Positions 24,699-33,163 of a stretch of DNA of 64,000 bases are shown here, piece after piece. Both the position numbers and the translations under genes were made by a program. Numbering within the stretch: the first letter of the stretch is position 1; each line of letters opens with the position of its first letter. The notes below the pieces were generated by a model, which saw only the letters and a program-made list of their open reading frames with translations, had not been told where the DNA came from and did not search any database. Source of the stretch: CAZAQV01 sp964487255 (GTDB taxonomy: Bacteria > Myxococcota_A > Polyangia > Polyangiales > CAZAQV01); contig CAZAQV010000008.1 of assembly GCA_964487255.1 (NCBI GenBank), positions 171,983-235,982 of the forward strand, in the 5' to 3' direction.

Positions 24699-27656
24699 AT
24701 GAGCGTTAGTGAATTACCAAAAGGCCTGCATGCACTCGTCGTCGACGATGAGGCCTCTGTTCGTCAGGCGTTGCGCCTTGCGATGGAGTTCGCGGGTTGG
24801 GTCGTTGTGGAAGCGTCTTCCGCCGCCGAGGCGCTTGAACATATCGACGAGCAAATGCCAGACCTGATCGCCTGCGACAAGAACATGCCAGGCGACAGCG
24901 GTATCGACTTGTTGCGCAAGGTTCGTGCGCGTTCCGATCGTGTTTCGTTCCATCTCATCACCGGCTTTGGCAACGCTGAGAGTGCCGAAGCGGGGATGGA
25001 ACTCGACATCGACAGCTACACGGAGAAGCCGTTCAAAGACATCTTTGCTGTCATCCACCACATCGGTGCCGCGCACGAGCGTCGCCAGGCCAAGTCGGCA
25101 CAACGCGACGAGAGGGCACGCGGAGCGCGCGCCGAGGGGTCCACCGACCAATTGCAGGCGTTGGTCGTCGTCGCAGACGGTGAGGGTCGAACCGTTGCGG
25201 CGGACCTACTTCGTGAAGTGTTTGGTCCACGCATGGAAGTGGTCGAGGAGCCATCTGACGGAGCGGCAGACAAGAGTTGGGACATCGTGGTGACGGATCT
25301 CAAACAGGCGGACGCAACGCTTGCGACATATTCCGCGCCCTTGGCCGTTGTCTGGTCGTCAAAGCCGATACGACCGCATGAGATGATTGGTTTTGCGGAC
25401 AAGGGCGCGACCGCGGTTGTCACGCGCTCCGATCGCGAGACCTTGAAGGCGTCGCTCCAAAAGCAAAAGACCCGAATGCACAATGCGACGGTGCAACGTG
25501 ATCAACAGGGCATTCCGTCGAGCTTGCCGCGCGCTCCGTCTGCCCGCGAAGCAAAGCCAGCGCGTCCAGCAAAGCCGCCGCCGCCTGCTGCGAAGGTTCC
25601 GTCGCCAAGGATCCCGCCGCCAAGGGTCCCGCCGTTATCGGCGTCGTTACAGCCTCCTAAGGGCAAAAAGAGGAAGGTTCCGAATGACCCCGCAGAGGCA
25701 GAAAGTGAAAGCGCAGAAACGCTCGATGCCTTGGTGGTCGACGATGAGGCGGCCATCCGCAAGGCGCTGCGTTCTGCGATGGAACTTCGCGGGTGGAATG
25801 TGCGTGAAGCCGAGTCTGGGGATGCGGGTCTCGACGCGGTTCGAGAGCAAATGCCCGACCTCATCGTTTGCGACAAGAACATGCCTGGCCGAAGCGGTAT
25901 CGACTTGCTGCAAGACGTTCGGTGGCTCAGCGAGGACACGTCATTTCACTTGCTGACTGCATTCGCGAACGAAAAGAGCGCGCAGGCATCCATGGTCCTC
26001 GGTGCGGATAGCTACCTGCAAAAACCTTTCGAGGATGTTTTCAAGTTGCTCGACACCATCGAGCAAGCCCACCGAATTCGGTCCGACAAAAACGACTTCC
26101 GCCGCGAGCGCGGTCAGTTCGGGCCTTCACTGCGGTCGCTGCCGCCGAAGCAGCACGAGTCTGCGTTGCAGACGGCGATCATTATCCAAGACGACATGAT
26201 GCGCAGTTTGGCCGCTGCGGCGGTCGTGGAAATGGCTCCCGTAGGAACCGAGCTAGAGCAGTGGGCTACGCTGCCGAGTGGCGATCGCGTCGCGGACCTC
26301 GTCGTCTGCGATCCCGATGTGGTCGCGGAAGTCACTCGTCGTTTTCGAGGTGCGGAAGTTTTGGTCTGGTCCGACAAGACCGTTCCACGCGAGCTGCGGT
26401 TCGCGCTCGCCAATCGCGGTGTACGGGCGGTCGTGGCCAGCGCCGACCAGGACAGTTTCCGCGACGAGCTGGGGACGATCTTGGCGAGGGCACTGACGCC
26501 TTCCGATACCCGCCCTGCGGTTACAGCAGCGCCTGAGGGTAGGGCGACGACAACTTCAAAACAACCCCCTGCCAAGTCTGTACCCACACGGGCAGAGGCC
26601 GTAGATTCGAGCTCGACGGATGAGCGAGTCCCTGGCCATCCGTCTGCGAACGACGAGACGCCCGAGCTGCAGATCGATGAGATCACCCAGCACGAGCTCC
26701 ACCGGGCGATGGAAGGCATCGAAAACAAGAACTTCTACGAGGTCTTGGGCGTGCCAACCAATGCAACCAAGGTTGAGATTCGTAGTGCTTACTTCGTTCT
26801 CTCCAAGAAGTTTCACCCCGACGCGTTCTTTGGCAGAGAGCTTGGTCAGTACAAAAAGATGATGGAAGTCGTTTTCCGTACGGCGACAGACGCCTACGAG
26901 GTGCTCAGTCGCAGAAAGCGGCGAATCCAGTACGATAAAGAAAACAACATTGTTGTCGAGCCGCGGACCGAGTCGCAGCCCATTCCGCCTCCATTGTCCC
27001 GCTCGATGCCGTCGCCGAGCAAAGTAGCACCCACACAACGCAATGTTGTGACTCCCCGAGACCGAACTGGGAGCGGTGGGCGTTATCGCGTGCCCAGTCG
27101 TGGCCCAAGTCGCTCGCGCGTCGTGTCCGAGTCTTCACGCGATGCCGCCACCGAAAGCGAGCTGCTTGCACAAGCCCGCGACCAGGAGAAGCGCGGAGAC
27201 GTCGAAGTCGCGATTCGCACTCTCCGGCGCGCACTTGCCCGACATCCTTCGATGTTGGATCTGCAGAACGAACTCGACCGGCTGGTGCATAAGAGCCAGT
27301 CGAGCGCAGAGAGCTCGCATCGTGCACAGGCAGAAGCGTTGACTCGCGAAGAGCGTTGGGAGCAGGCGGCAGAGGCTTGGGCTGCCATCTGCGAGCGTGC
27401 ACCCAGCGACGTCGTAGCGCACGTGCAGGCCGCGCGGGCGATGATCGAGGCCAATCGTAACCTCGTTGATGCAAAACGTTACGCCGAGACGGCAATCCGC
27501 CTCGACGACGGTGATCTCGATGCAAAGGTATTGTTAGCGCGAATCTACGCGCACGCGGGGATGCGCGTTCAGGCGAAAAAGCAGCTGAAAGCCGTGCTGC
27601 AAAAAGACGGGGGACATGAGGGAGCTGCGAAACTCCTGAAGCAGCTCGAGAGCTAA
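24699..27656 (+). CDS. Multidomain response regulator: two receivers, DnaJ domain and TPRs
   Basis: 985 residues. REC1 has acidic VVDDE, phospho-acceptor D60 in ACDKNMPG, and K110 in EKPF. A second alpha/beta region (about 150-265) looks like a degenerate receiver. After a Pro/Ala linker, REC2 has VVDDE (about 346), D392 in VCDKNMPG and KPF, again followed by a degenerate receiver-like region. Then a J domain at about 680-750 with intact HPD (H706-D708) in KKFHPDAFFG, and a C-terminal helical region with TPR-like repeats (about 815-985). J domains stimulate Hsp70 ATPase, so a phospho-controlled chaperone recruiter is the natural reading. It starts an operon with two histidine kinases directly downstream, which are the obvious partners. 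Confidence 0.9.
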   Translation: MSVSELPKGLHALVVDDEASVRQALRLAMEFAGWVVVEASSAAEALEHIDEQMPDLIACDKNMPGDSGIDLLRKVRARSDRVSFHLITGFGNAESAEAGMELDIDSYTEKPFKDIFAVIHHIGAAHERRQAKSAQRDERARGARAEGSTDQLQALVVVADGEGRTVAADLLREVFGPRMEVVEEPSDGAADKSWDIVVTDLKQADATLATYSAPLAVVWSSKPIRPHEMIGFADKGATAVVTRSDRETLKASLQKQKTRMHNATVQRDQQGIPSSLPRAPSAREAKPARPAKPPPPAAKVPSPRIPPPRVPPLSASLQPPKGKKRKVPNDPAEAESESAETLDALVVDDEAAIRKALRSAMELRGWNVREAESGDAGLDAVREQMPDLIVCDKNMPGRSGIDLLQDVRWLSEDTSFHLLTAFANEKSAQASMVLGADSYLQKPFEDVFKLLDTIEQAHRIRSDKNDFRRERGQFGPSLRSLPPKQHESALQTAIIIQDDMMRSLAAAAVVEMAPVGTELEQWATLPSGDRVADLVVCDPDVVAEVTRRFRGAEVLVWSDKTVPRELRFALANRGVRAVVASADQDSFRDELGTILARALTPSDTRPAVTAAPEGRATTTSKQPPAKSVPTRAEAVDSSSTDERVPGHPSANDETPELQIDEITQHELHRAMEGIENKNFYEVLGVPTNATKVEIRSAYFVLSKKFHPDAFFGRELGQYKKMMEVVFRTATDAYEVLSRRKRRIQYDKENNIVVEPRTESQPIPPPLSRSMPSPSKVAPTQRNVVTPRDRTGSGGRYRVPSRGPSRSRVVSESSRDAATESELLAQARDQEKRGDVEVAIRTLRRALARHPSMLDLQNELDRLVHKSQSSAESSHRAQAEALTREERWEQAAEAWAAICERAPSDVVAHVQAARAMIEANRNLVDAKRYAETAIRLDDGDLDAKVLLARIYAHAGMRVQAKKQLKAVLQKDGGHEGAAKLLKQLES

Positions 27657-27660
27657 GCCC

Positions 27661-29523
27661 GTGAGTGTTCGTAGCAAGATTGTCCTGGTCATTCTGCTCG
27701 CCGCAGTGATCCCCGTAAGCGTCAGTGCGTGGACGACGCTCGGCACCCACCAAACCGCCTTTGAAGGTAAGATTCGCGAACTCAATCAGTCGTCGGCGCG
27801 CAATGCTGCCGCGGTCGTTCACGCCCGGTTCGAAGCGTCGGTCCGTGCCCTGTCCGGCGTTGTCGAAAAAGCGGTGCGCTGGCCGGAGTTGTCCCTCGAC
27901 GAACGGGAGGGCGCCATGTGGCTTACGCTGAGTCAGCTCGACATGGTGGCCGTGGTTTCAATTCGCAACCACACTGGGGCACTTCTGCCCCCTGTCGTGT
28001 ATCTCGACCAAGAGGCCAATACGGCGTCGCCGGAAATGCAACAGTGGGCATCGCACCCGAAGGTCGATGGCGCGACGGTAGAACAGTTCGTGAAACTGCC
28101 GAAGGCCGACTACCGGCGTACACCGACGCAGACGTTGGGACGCGCATTTTCGGAGAACCCCGTTCTGCTCCCGGTCGCGTTCTGGGTTCCGGGGGCCGTC
28201 GATAACGAGCCGTGGACGCTGGAAGTAGCTCTCGCCCTGACGGAGATTTGCGAAGAGATGATAGCGCAGCGACCCGCGGATACGGACGCGTACCTGGTCG
28301 ATGACGAAGGGCGCGTGTTGTGCACGTCCCAGTCGGTTCCCCCGATGAAGGTGGACAGAGCTCTGGCGTCCGCGGTATCGTCGATCTCCGTCGCTCCCGG
28401 TAAGGCGACCGAGTTGCGCTATCCGCGTGGCGGCGACGAGCGAATTGCGGCCATCGCCCCTGCCGAGGGCAACTGGTACGTCGTCATCGAGCGCTCTTTA
28501 GACGATGCGTTGGCTCCGAGTCGCACGCTTTTCAACCAGAGCATGCTCTGGATTGCCCTGGGCTTGCTCTTGGCAGTGATCGGAGGAGCCATTCTCTCTG
28601 GCGGTATCACCAGCCCAATTCGACAGTTAGAGACAGGTGCGAATCAGGTCGCCGCGGGAAATCTTGAGCATCGTATCGACCTTGAGTCTGCGGACGAGTT
28701 CGGCAACTTGGCCAGTGCCTTCAACGCCATGGGTGAAGAGATCGCGACCTGGAATCGCGAACTCAACGAACGCGTGCAGAGCCAGACCAAAGAACTTCAG
28801 GAAGCGCAAGAGCAATTGCTTGAGGCGCGAAAGATGGGCGCGATGGCGTCGCTCAGCGCTGGCATCGCCCACGAACTCAATAACCCCTTGGCAGGACTCA
28901 TCGGCTTGACGCAGGTGCTGGTTGCCAAGGCGAAGTTTCAACCCGATGCCGCCGCCGACGTCGACACCCTTGAAGCGGTTGAACAGCAAGCACAGCGCAT
29001 GGCGCAGATTGTCGCTCAGCTCGGCGACCTTGAGACGGCGTCTTCACAAGGGTTGGCGGAGCAGAGCTTGCGGGAGCTCGTCGAGGAGCGCATCGACGCA
29101 GCGAGGACGCGCCTTGAGGCCTCCTCGATCGAGTGTTCGTTTCAGGCCGAAGAGCAGTTGCCGCTCGTCGCCATGGACGAAAAACGGCTGGGTGATGCCA
29201 TCGATGCCATTCTGGACAATGCGATCAAAGCGATGTCTGAGGGGGGCCGCCTGAACGTGATTGTACGACAAGTAGCAGGTGAACTCGTTGTGCTGGAGAT
29301 CTCCGATACTGGACCCGGCATCCGAGAGGCGGACCTCGACCGCGTTTTCGAGCCCTTTTTCGCCACGAAAGAGCACTGGGAAGGCACTGGGCTCGGTTTG
29401 TCGCTCGCACATCAAACCGTGAGCGCACATAACGGAAGAGTTTCCATCAAGAGCGAGCAAAAAGTCGGAACAACGGTTACAATTTCCTTGCCTGCTTCGA
29501 AAGGCGCCGCGCACCTCGTGTAG
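27661..29523 (+). CDS. Transmembrane sensor histidine kinase (Cache-like, HAMP)
   Basis: 620 residues from GTG 27661, only 4 bp after the preceding stop. TM1 is at the N-terminus (KIVLVILLAAVIPVSV), a 260-residue extracytoplasmic Cache-like region follows, TM2 at about 295-315 (WIALGLLLAVIGGAILSGG), then HAMP (ITSPIRQLETGANQVAAGNL), a coiled coil, the H-box with H404 in GIAHELNNPLAGL, N-box DNAIKAM, and G-boxes DTGPGI and GTGLGLSLA. All catalytic motifs are intact. It probably phosphorylates one or both receivers of the upstream REC-DnaJ protein or the receiver at 35726. Ligand unknown. Confidence 0.93.
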   Translation: MSVRSKIVLVILLAAVIPVSVSAWTTLGTHQTAFEGKIRELNQSSARNAAAVVHARFEASVRALSGVVEKAVRWPELSLDEREGAMWLTLSQLDMVAVVSIRNHTGALLPPVVYLDQEANTASPEMQQWASHPKVDGATVEQFVKLPKADYRRTPTQTLGRAFSENPVLLPVAFWVPGAVDNEPWTLEVALALTEICEEMIAQRPADTDAYLVDDEGRVLCTSQSVPPMKVDRALASAVSSISVAPGKATELRYPRGGDERIAAIAPAEGNWYVVIERSLDDALAPSRTLFNQSMLWIALGLLLAVIGGAILSGGITSPIRQLETGANQVAAGNLEHRIDLESADEFGNLASAFNAMGEEIATWNRELNERVQSQTKELQEAQEQLLEARKMGAMASLSAGIAHELNNPLAGLIGLTQVLVAKAKFQPDAAADVDTLEAVEQQAQRMAQIVAQLGDLETASSQGLAEQSLRELVEERIDAARTRLEASSIECSFQAEEQLPLVAMDEKRLGDAIDAILDNAIKAMSEGGRLNVIVRQVAGELVVLEISDTGPGIREADLDRVFEPFFATKEHWEGTGLGLSLAHQTVSAHNGRVSIKSEQKVGTTVTISLPASKGAAHLV

Positions 29524-29528
29524 GGTTC

Positions 29529-30287
29529 ATGACCAAGTCACGCAAATACGATCCGAACGCACAGATCACGATCACTCTCGATCGGCTTCGCTCGCTTGAA
29601 GATCGCGCGACCATGGGAATGCTTGTGGGCGGCATTGCGCACGAGGCACGCAACATGATGACGAGTGTGCTTTCGTTTTCTCAGGTCGGTGCACAGATGC
29701 AGCAAGACGATGAGCGAACGCAAAAGATGTTTCTGCAGATCGAAGAAGCCACACTGCGTTGTTTGGACGTATTCGAGCGAGTGCTTGAGACCTTGCGCGA
29801 ACGGGAGAAGACCGATCAGTTTGTCGTACCCGTGCCAGTGAGCACTGAGGACATTGTGGATAAGACGATCGCCTTGATTCGTGAGCAGGCTTCCATCAAG
29901 CGCGTTGGCATCGACCGGCAGGTCTCGGAAGTCCCTCCGGCACTGGGTCTGAATGGACCACTCGTGCAAGTGGCGCTCAATCTGGCGGTCAACGCGCTAC
30001 ACGTAACCCCTGAAGGCGGGATGATTTGCATGGGTACGGAGCGGCTCGACGATGGGCGAGTGTGCATTTTCGTGAGGGATTGCGGTCCGGGCGTGCCAGA
30101 GGAGTTGGCTGAAAAGATTTTCGAACCGCTGTTTACGACCAAAGGTGATGACGGCACAGGGTTCGGTTTATCTGTGAGCCGAGAGTATGTGGAACGTGTC
30201 GGGGGAGAACTGACGCTCGACCCACGGCTGGAGGGGCAGGGCGCTGTGTTTCGGATCAAGCTTCGTACTGCTGAAACGGAGCCGTAA
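29529..30287 (+). CDS. Soluble histidine kinase
   Basis: 252 residues with no sensor or membrane segment: H-box with H38 in GGIAHEARNMMTSVLSF, an N-box (LNLAVNALHV), and G-boxes RDCGPGVPEE and GTGFGLSVSREYV. It is essentially a bare DHp-CA kinase core, so its input must come from a partner such as the membrane kinase 5 bp upstream. Together the two may heterodimerise or form branched phosphorelays onto the multi-receiver protein. Confidence 0.92.
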   Translation: MTKSRKYDPNAQITITLDRLRSLEDRATMGMLVGGIAHEARNMMTSVLSFSQVGAQMQQDDERTQKMFLQIEEATLRCLDVFERVLETLREREKTDQFVVPVPVSTEDIVDKTIALIREQASIKRVGIDRQVSEVPPALGLNGPLVQVALNLAVNALHVTPEGGMICMGTERLDDGRVCIFVRDCGPGVPEELAEKIFEPLFTTKGDDGTGFGLSVSREYVERVGGELTLDPRLEGQGAVFRIKLRTAETEP

Positions 30288-30289
30288 CC

Positions 30290-31204
30290 GTGGCGCGGCG
30301 TTTGTTGGCTGTTGGCATCTTGGTGGTGCTCATTCTGATCGCGGGGTTTGTCGTCTCAGGCGTGCTTCTCGACGAGCCGGAAGTCGAGCAGGCGCAGGAA
30401 GTTGTGCCTCCGCCGACGCTCACGAACTCTGCGAGTAAAGCACCCGTTGAAGAAGAGACCGCGGTCATTGACACGGTTGAAGGTCGCGCAATCCGCCGCG
30501 TTCCCGGCCGGCCTGCTGCTCCTGTAGTCAAAGGTGATCGTCTCCCCGCTGAGTCAACCGTCGAAACGTCGGGCGGTAGCGTGACGCTGACCACAACGGG
30601 GGGTGCACAAGTTGTCGTTTCGGACGAGTCGCTCTTGCGCGTCGCCGAGCCCGGTCAGGACGGCGTCGACATCGTGCTCCAACGCGGTCGCGCAGAGGCC
30701 AAAGCGCAAGGTGACCGATTGCGCATGGGCTTTGAGGGCAGCGATGCGGTCGCCACAGCGGACGACGGCGACTTCGCTGCGGTGTCCGATGGCGCGGGCC
30801 AAGTCGCTGTGGCGTCTTCGCGGGGCGAGGTCGAACTTTCGGCACAAGGAACATCGGTGACTGTACGCGAGGGTGAGCAATCGGTGGTTCGCCCGAGCAT
30901 GCCGCCGACGGCTCCGACGTCGATTCCGACCTCGTTCTTCCTCAAAGTTCGCAAACCGGGTACCACGCGGAAGCCGACCGCCAGGTTGGCGGGACGTACT
31001 GCGCCGGGCTCGATCGTCAAGGTTGGAGAGCGATCCGTCACGGTGGGTGCGAGCGGTGAGTTCGAGACCGAGGTGTCTCTAAAGGGGGGGCGTAACTCTG
31101 TCAGCATCTCAGCGCGCGACACACAGGGGCGAGAAGCCGAGAAGAACGTCTCCATCGTATACAAAAAGCCCGACCCGACCCTACGCAGCAAGGTCGTCTG
31201 GTAA
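30290..31204 (+). CDS. FecR-like membrane-anchored protein
   Basis: 304 residues starting at GTG 30290, 2 bp after the kinase stop. N-terminal membrane helix (AVGILVVLILIAGFVVSGVLL), then a FecR-type beta domain (GDRLPAESTVETSGGSVTLT, GGAQVVVSDESLLRV, VDIVLQRGRAEAK), a Pro-rich linker, and a C-terminal Ig-like domain (ARLAGRTAPGSIVKVGERSV ... GGRNSVSISARDTQGR) of the glucodextranase-B-like type. The protein faces the periplasm and may sense or bind envelope polymers. Tight spacing ties it to the two-component genes. Confidence 0.82.
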   Translation: MARRLLAVGILVVLILIAGFVVSGVLLDEPEVEQAQEVVPPPTLTNSASKAPVEEETAVIDTVEGRAIRRVPGRPAAPVVKGDRLPAESTVETSGGSVTLTTTGGAQVVVSDESLLRVAEPGQDGVDIVLQRGRAEAKAQGDRLRMGFEGSDAVATADDGDFAAVSDGAGQVAVASSRGEVELSAQGTSVTVREGEQSVVRPSMPPTAPTSIPTSFFLKVRKPGTTRKPTARLAGRTAPGSIVKVGERSVTVGASGEFETEVSLKGGRNSVSISARDTQGREAEKNVSIVYKKPDPTLRSKVVW

Positions 31205-31260
31205 ATTCTCGTGTAAAAGTCCTGGCTGTGGCACCCTCGTAGGCCGGCCGAGCTTGAAAC

Positions 31261-33153
31261 ATGACCGTCCTTCGATGCACAGCAATTCGACTGTCTCTGG
31301 TGATTGGATGGAGCATTTCGTTCTTCGTGCTGCTTCCCGAAGCGCGGGCGCAAGACTTCGATCTAAAACTCCCTGACAAGTTGTCATTGGGCACCGAGCA
31401 AGAAGCGGAGATCTCTGTTCGCGCTGCAGGGAACGAAAATGTGCGCTTTTTTTCGAACGTGGGTCGCGTTGCGAACGTGCGCCAAGCTGGAGATCGCCTC
31501 ATCGCGACCTATTACGCACCGAAACAACGCTATCCACAGGTCGCCATTATTGTGGCTGCGACGCCGGACCTTTCGCGCGTTGCGTGGGGAAGCATTCCCC
31601 TTCACGGCCAGCCAACCGTCAAGATTCGATACGGGCGTCGCGCGAACGTGCTGGTTCGTGCCGGTGACAAGGAGTTTGGTCCGGTACAGACCGACCGCCG
31701 GGGACGTGCCGAACTGCTCGTTGAGGTCGCGCCGGGCGTGCAGAGCGTCACGGTGTTTGGAGCGGACCGCCAAGGCACGACCAAAGAGCGTGAGAACCCA
31801 TTGGAGGTGCCTCAATTCGAGCGCGTGTTTTTGCTGTGCCCGAGTGAAAAACGAGTCCTGGGGTTTTCGGTCGACGAGCACGGCAAGCCGCTGCGCGAGC
31901 AGACGCTTCCGCTGGACGCCGAGGTTGGCACACGTACCGAGTACACCCGTCTCGAATCCGGAGCGACTGTGGCGGCTTTTGAGGTCTCCGAAGAGAGCCT
32001 CGCCTCGTTTGCTGTTCGGAGCCAGGCACCGGGGAGCGAGCAGCCGGCGCGTTGCACCCCGCCGGCGCGAGCGAGTGGTTTCGAAGTGGCTTTGCCAGAA
32101 GCGTTTGTGGCAGGACAGGGCCCCGTTAGCGTTTCGATTCGACCCAAATACCAAGACGACACCGTACCCGAAAAGGGTGAAATGCCGAGCGCGAGCGTAG
32201 AGTTTGGTACGTTGAGCCGTCTGAAGCGACAAGGCGACGAATATGTCGCGACATGGACGCTGCCCAACGACTTCGAGGGCCGCGCTGAGGCCGTGCTCTC
32301 CGTCGCGCGCTCCGATGGTGGAGCCGCAGAAGAGCATCAACTTCCGCTCCGGGCTGCGGAGGTGACGCAGCTCAGGGCGAGCGCGAGTGACGATGCACTT
32401 CCAGCGAACGGCTCCGCGCAAGTCACGGTGATGGCTTCGCTGCTTGACCGCTTTGGCAATGTCGCCCGCGTGCCCGCGAAGCTCGAGGCGGAGGGCAAAG
32501 GGTCGCTTTCGACGTTTCGCCAAGGCGACGATGGCACGTGGGCAGCAACCTACGTCGCGCCGACCTCGGCGGGGGGTGGAGTCGATGTGGTTACGGTACG
32601 TGAGACCGAGCGTCGGCTGAGTGCTGAAGTAAGGATCGAACTTAGCGCTGATCGCGACAGTTTCCTGCTGTCCGTGCGCGCGGGCTACTTGACCGACTTC
32701 GCTAAAGTCGCAGGACCCATCGCGCTGATTGGGTTGCGCTACCGCTTGCCGATGCTGAGCGAGATGCCAATGCTCGGTCTCGACGTTGGCGGTTATCTAA
32801 GCAGCAGTTCAAACATCGATAGCGAAGGTCTGGAAAATGTCCAAGCCGACGTGCTCGGCGTGCCAGTGTTGCTCCGCGCCGGGCTCGGGCTTCCCTTGGG
32901 TGGGCTCGACCTTTTCGTGCACATGGCTGGAGGTATCCTTTGGTCCTCTGCAGACGTTCGTTCTTCATCTTCAGGTCAGCTCATCGAGGATGACGTGACA
33001 TTCGTGCTCGGGGGCTTCGTCGGTTCTGAGATATCGCTTGGCCCGGGGGCGCTCGTCATCGAAGCGGGCTACCTGCTTGCGCCTCGCGGCGGTACCATCG
33101 AAGGGCAGGGGGCGGGGTTCGTTGCCGATTTGGGCTACGGACTCGCGTTCTAA
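31261..33153 (+). CDS. Secreted protein with Ig-like domains and C-terminal beta-barrel-like region
   Basis: 630 residues with a signal peptide ending in LLPEARAQ. The first 450 residues are several beta-sandwich domains; LPANGSAQVTVMASLLDRFGNVA is an invasin/BIG-like strand pattern. The last 160 residues alternate hydrophobic residues (VPVLLRAGLGLPLGG, FVLGGFVGSEISLG, VIEAGYLL) and end in Phe (GYGLAF), as outer-membrane barrels do. This suggests an outer-membrane protein that displays or holds Ig-like domains. It is the last gene of the signalling operon (57 bp gap), and so a possible output or sensor part. Confidence 0.75.
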   Translation: MTVLRCTAIRLSLVIGWSISFFVLLPEARAQDFDLKLPDKLSLGTEQEAEISVRAAGNENVRFFSNVGRVANVRQAGDRLIATYYAPKQRYPQVAIIVAATPDLSRVAWGSIPLHGQPTVKIRYGRRANVLVRAGDKEFGPVQTDRRGRAELLVEVAPGVQSVTVFGADRQGTTKERENPLEVPQFERVFLLCPSEKRVLGFSVDEHGKPLREQTLPLDAEVGTRTEYTRLESGATVAAFEVSEESLASFAVRSQAPGSEQPARCTPPARASGFEVALPEAFVAGQGPVSVSIRPKYQDDTVPEKGEMPSASVEFGTLSRLKRQGDEYVATWTLPNDFEGRAEAVLSVARSDGGAAEEHQLPLRAAEVTQLRASASDDALPANGSAQVTVMASLLDRFGNVARVPAKLEAEGKGSLSTFRQGDDGTWAATYVAPTSAGGGVDVVTVRETERRLSAEVRIELSADRDSFLLSVRAGYLTDFAKVAGPIALIGLRYRLPMLSEMPMLGLDVGGYLSSSSNIDSEGLENVQADVLGVPVLLRAGLGLPLGGLDLFVHMAGGILWSSADVRSSSSGQLIEDDVTFVLGGFVGSEISLGPGALVIEAGYLLAPRGGTIEGQGAGFVADLGYGLAF

Positions 33154-33163
33154 AGCCGCTGCC

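Noticed and set aside
26905..27822. Minus-strand frame of 305 codons
   Set aside because: Antisense to the J-domain/TPR end of the receiver protein. Arg/Ser/Ala-rich composition typical of the reverse strand of a GC-rich gene; no start signal or family.
31384..32523. Minus-strand frame of 379 codons
   Set aside because: Antisense to the Ig/barrel-like surface protein, which has a signal peptide and domain pattern. The antisense translation is basic and shows no family.
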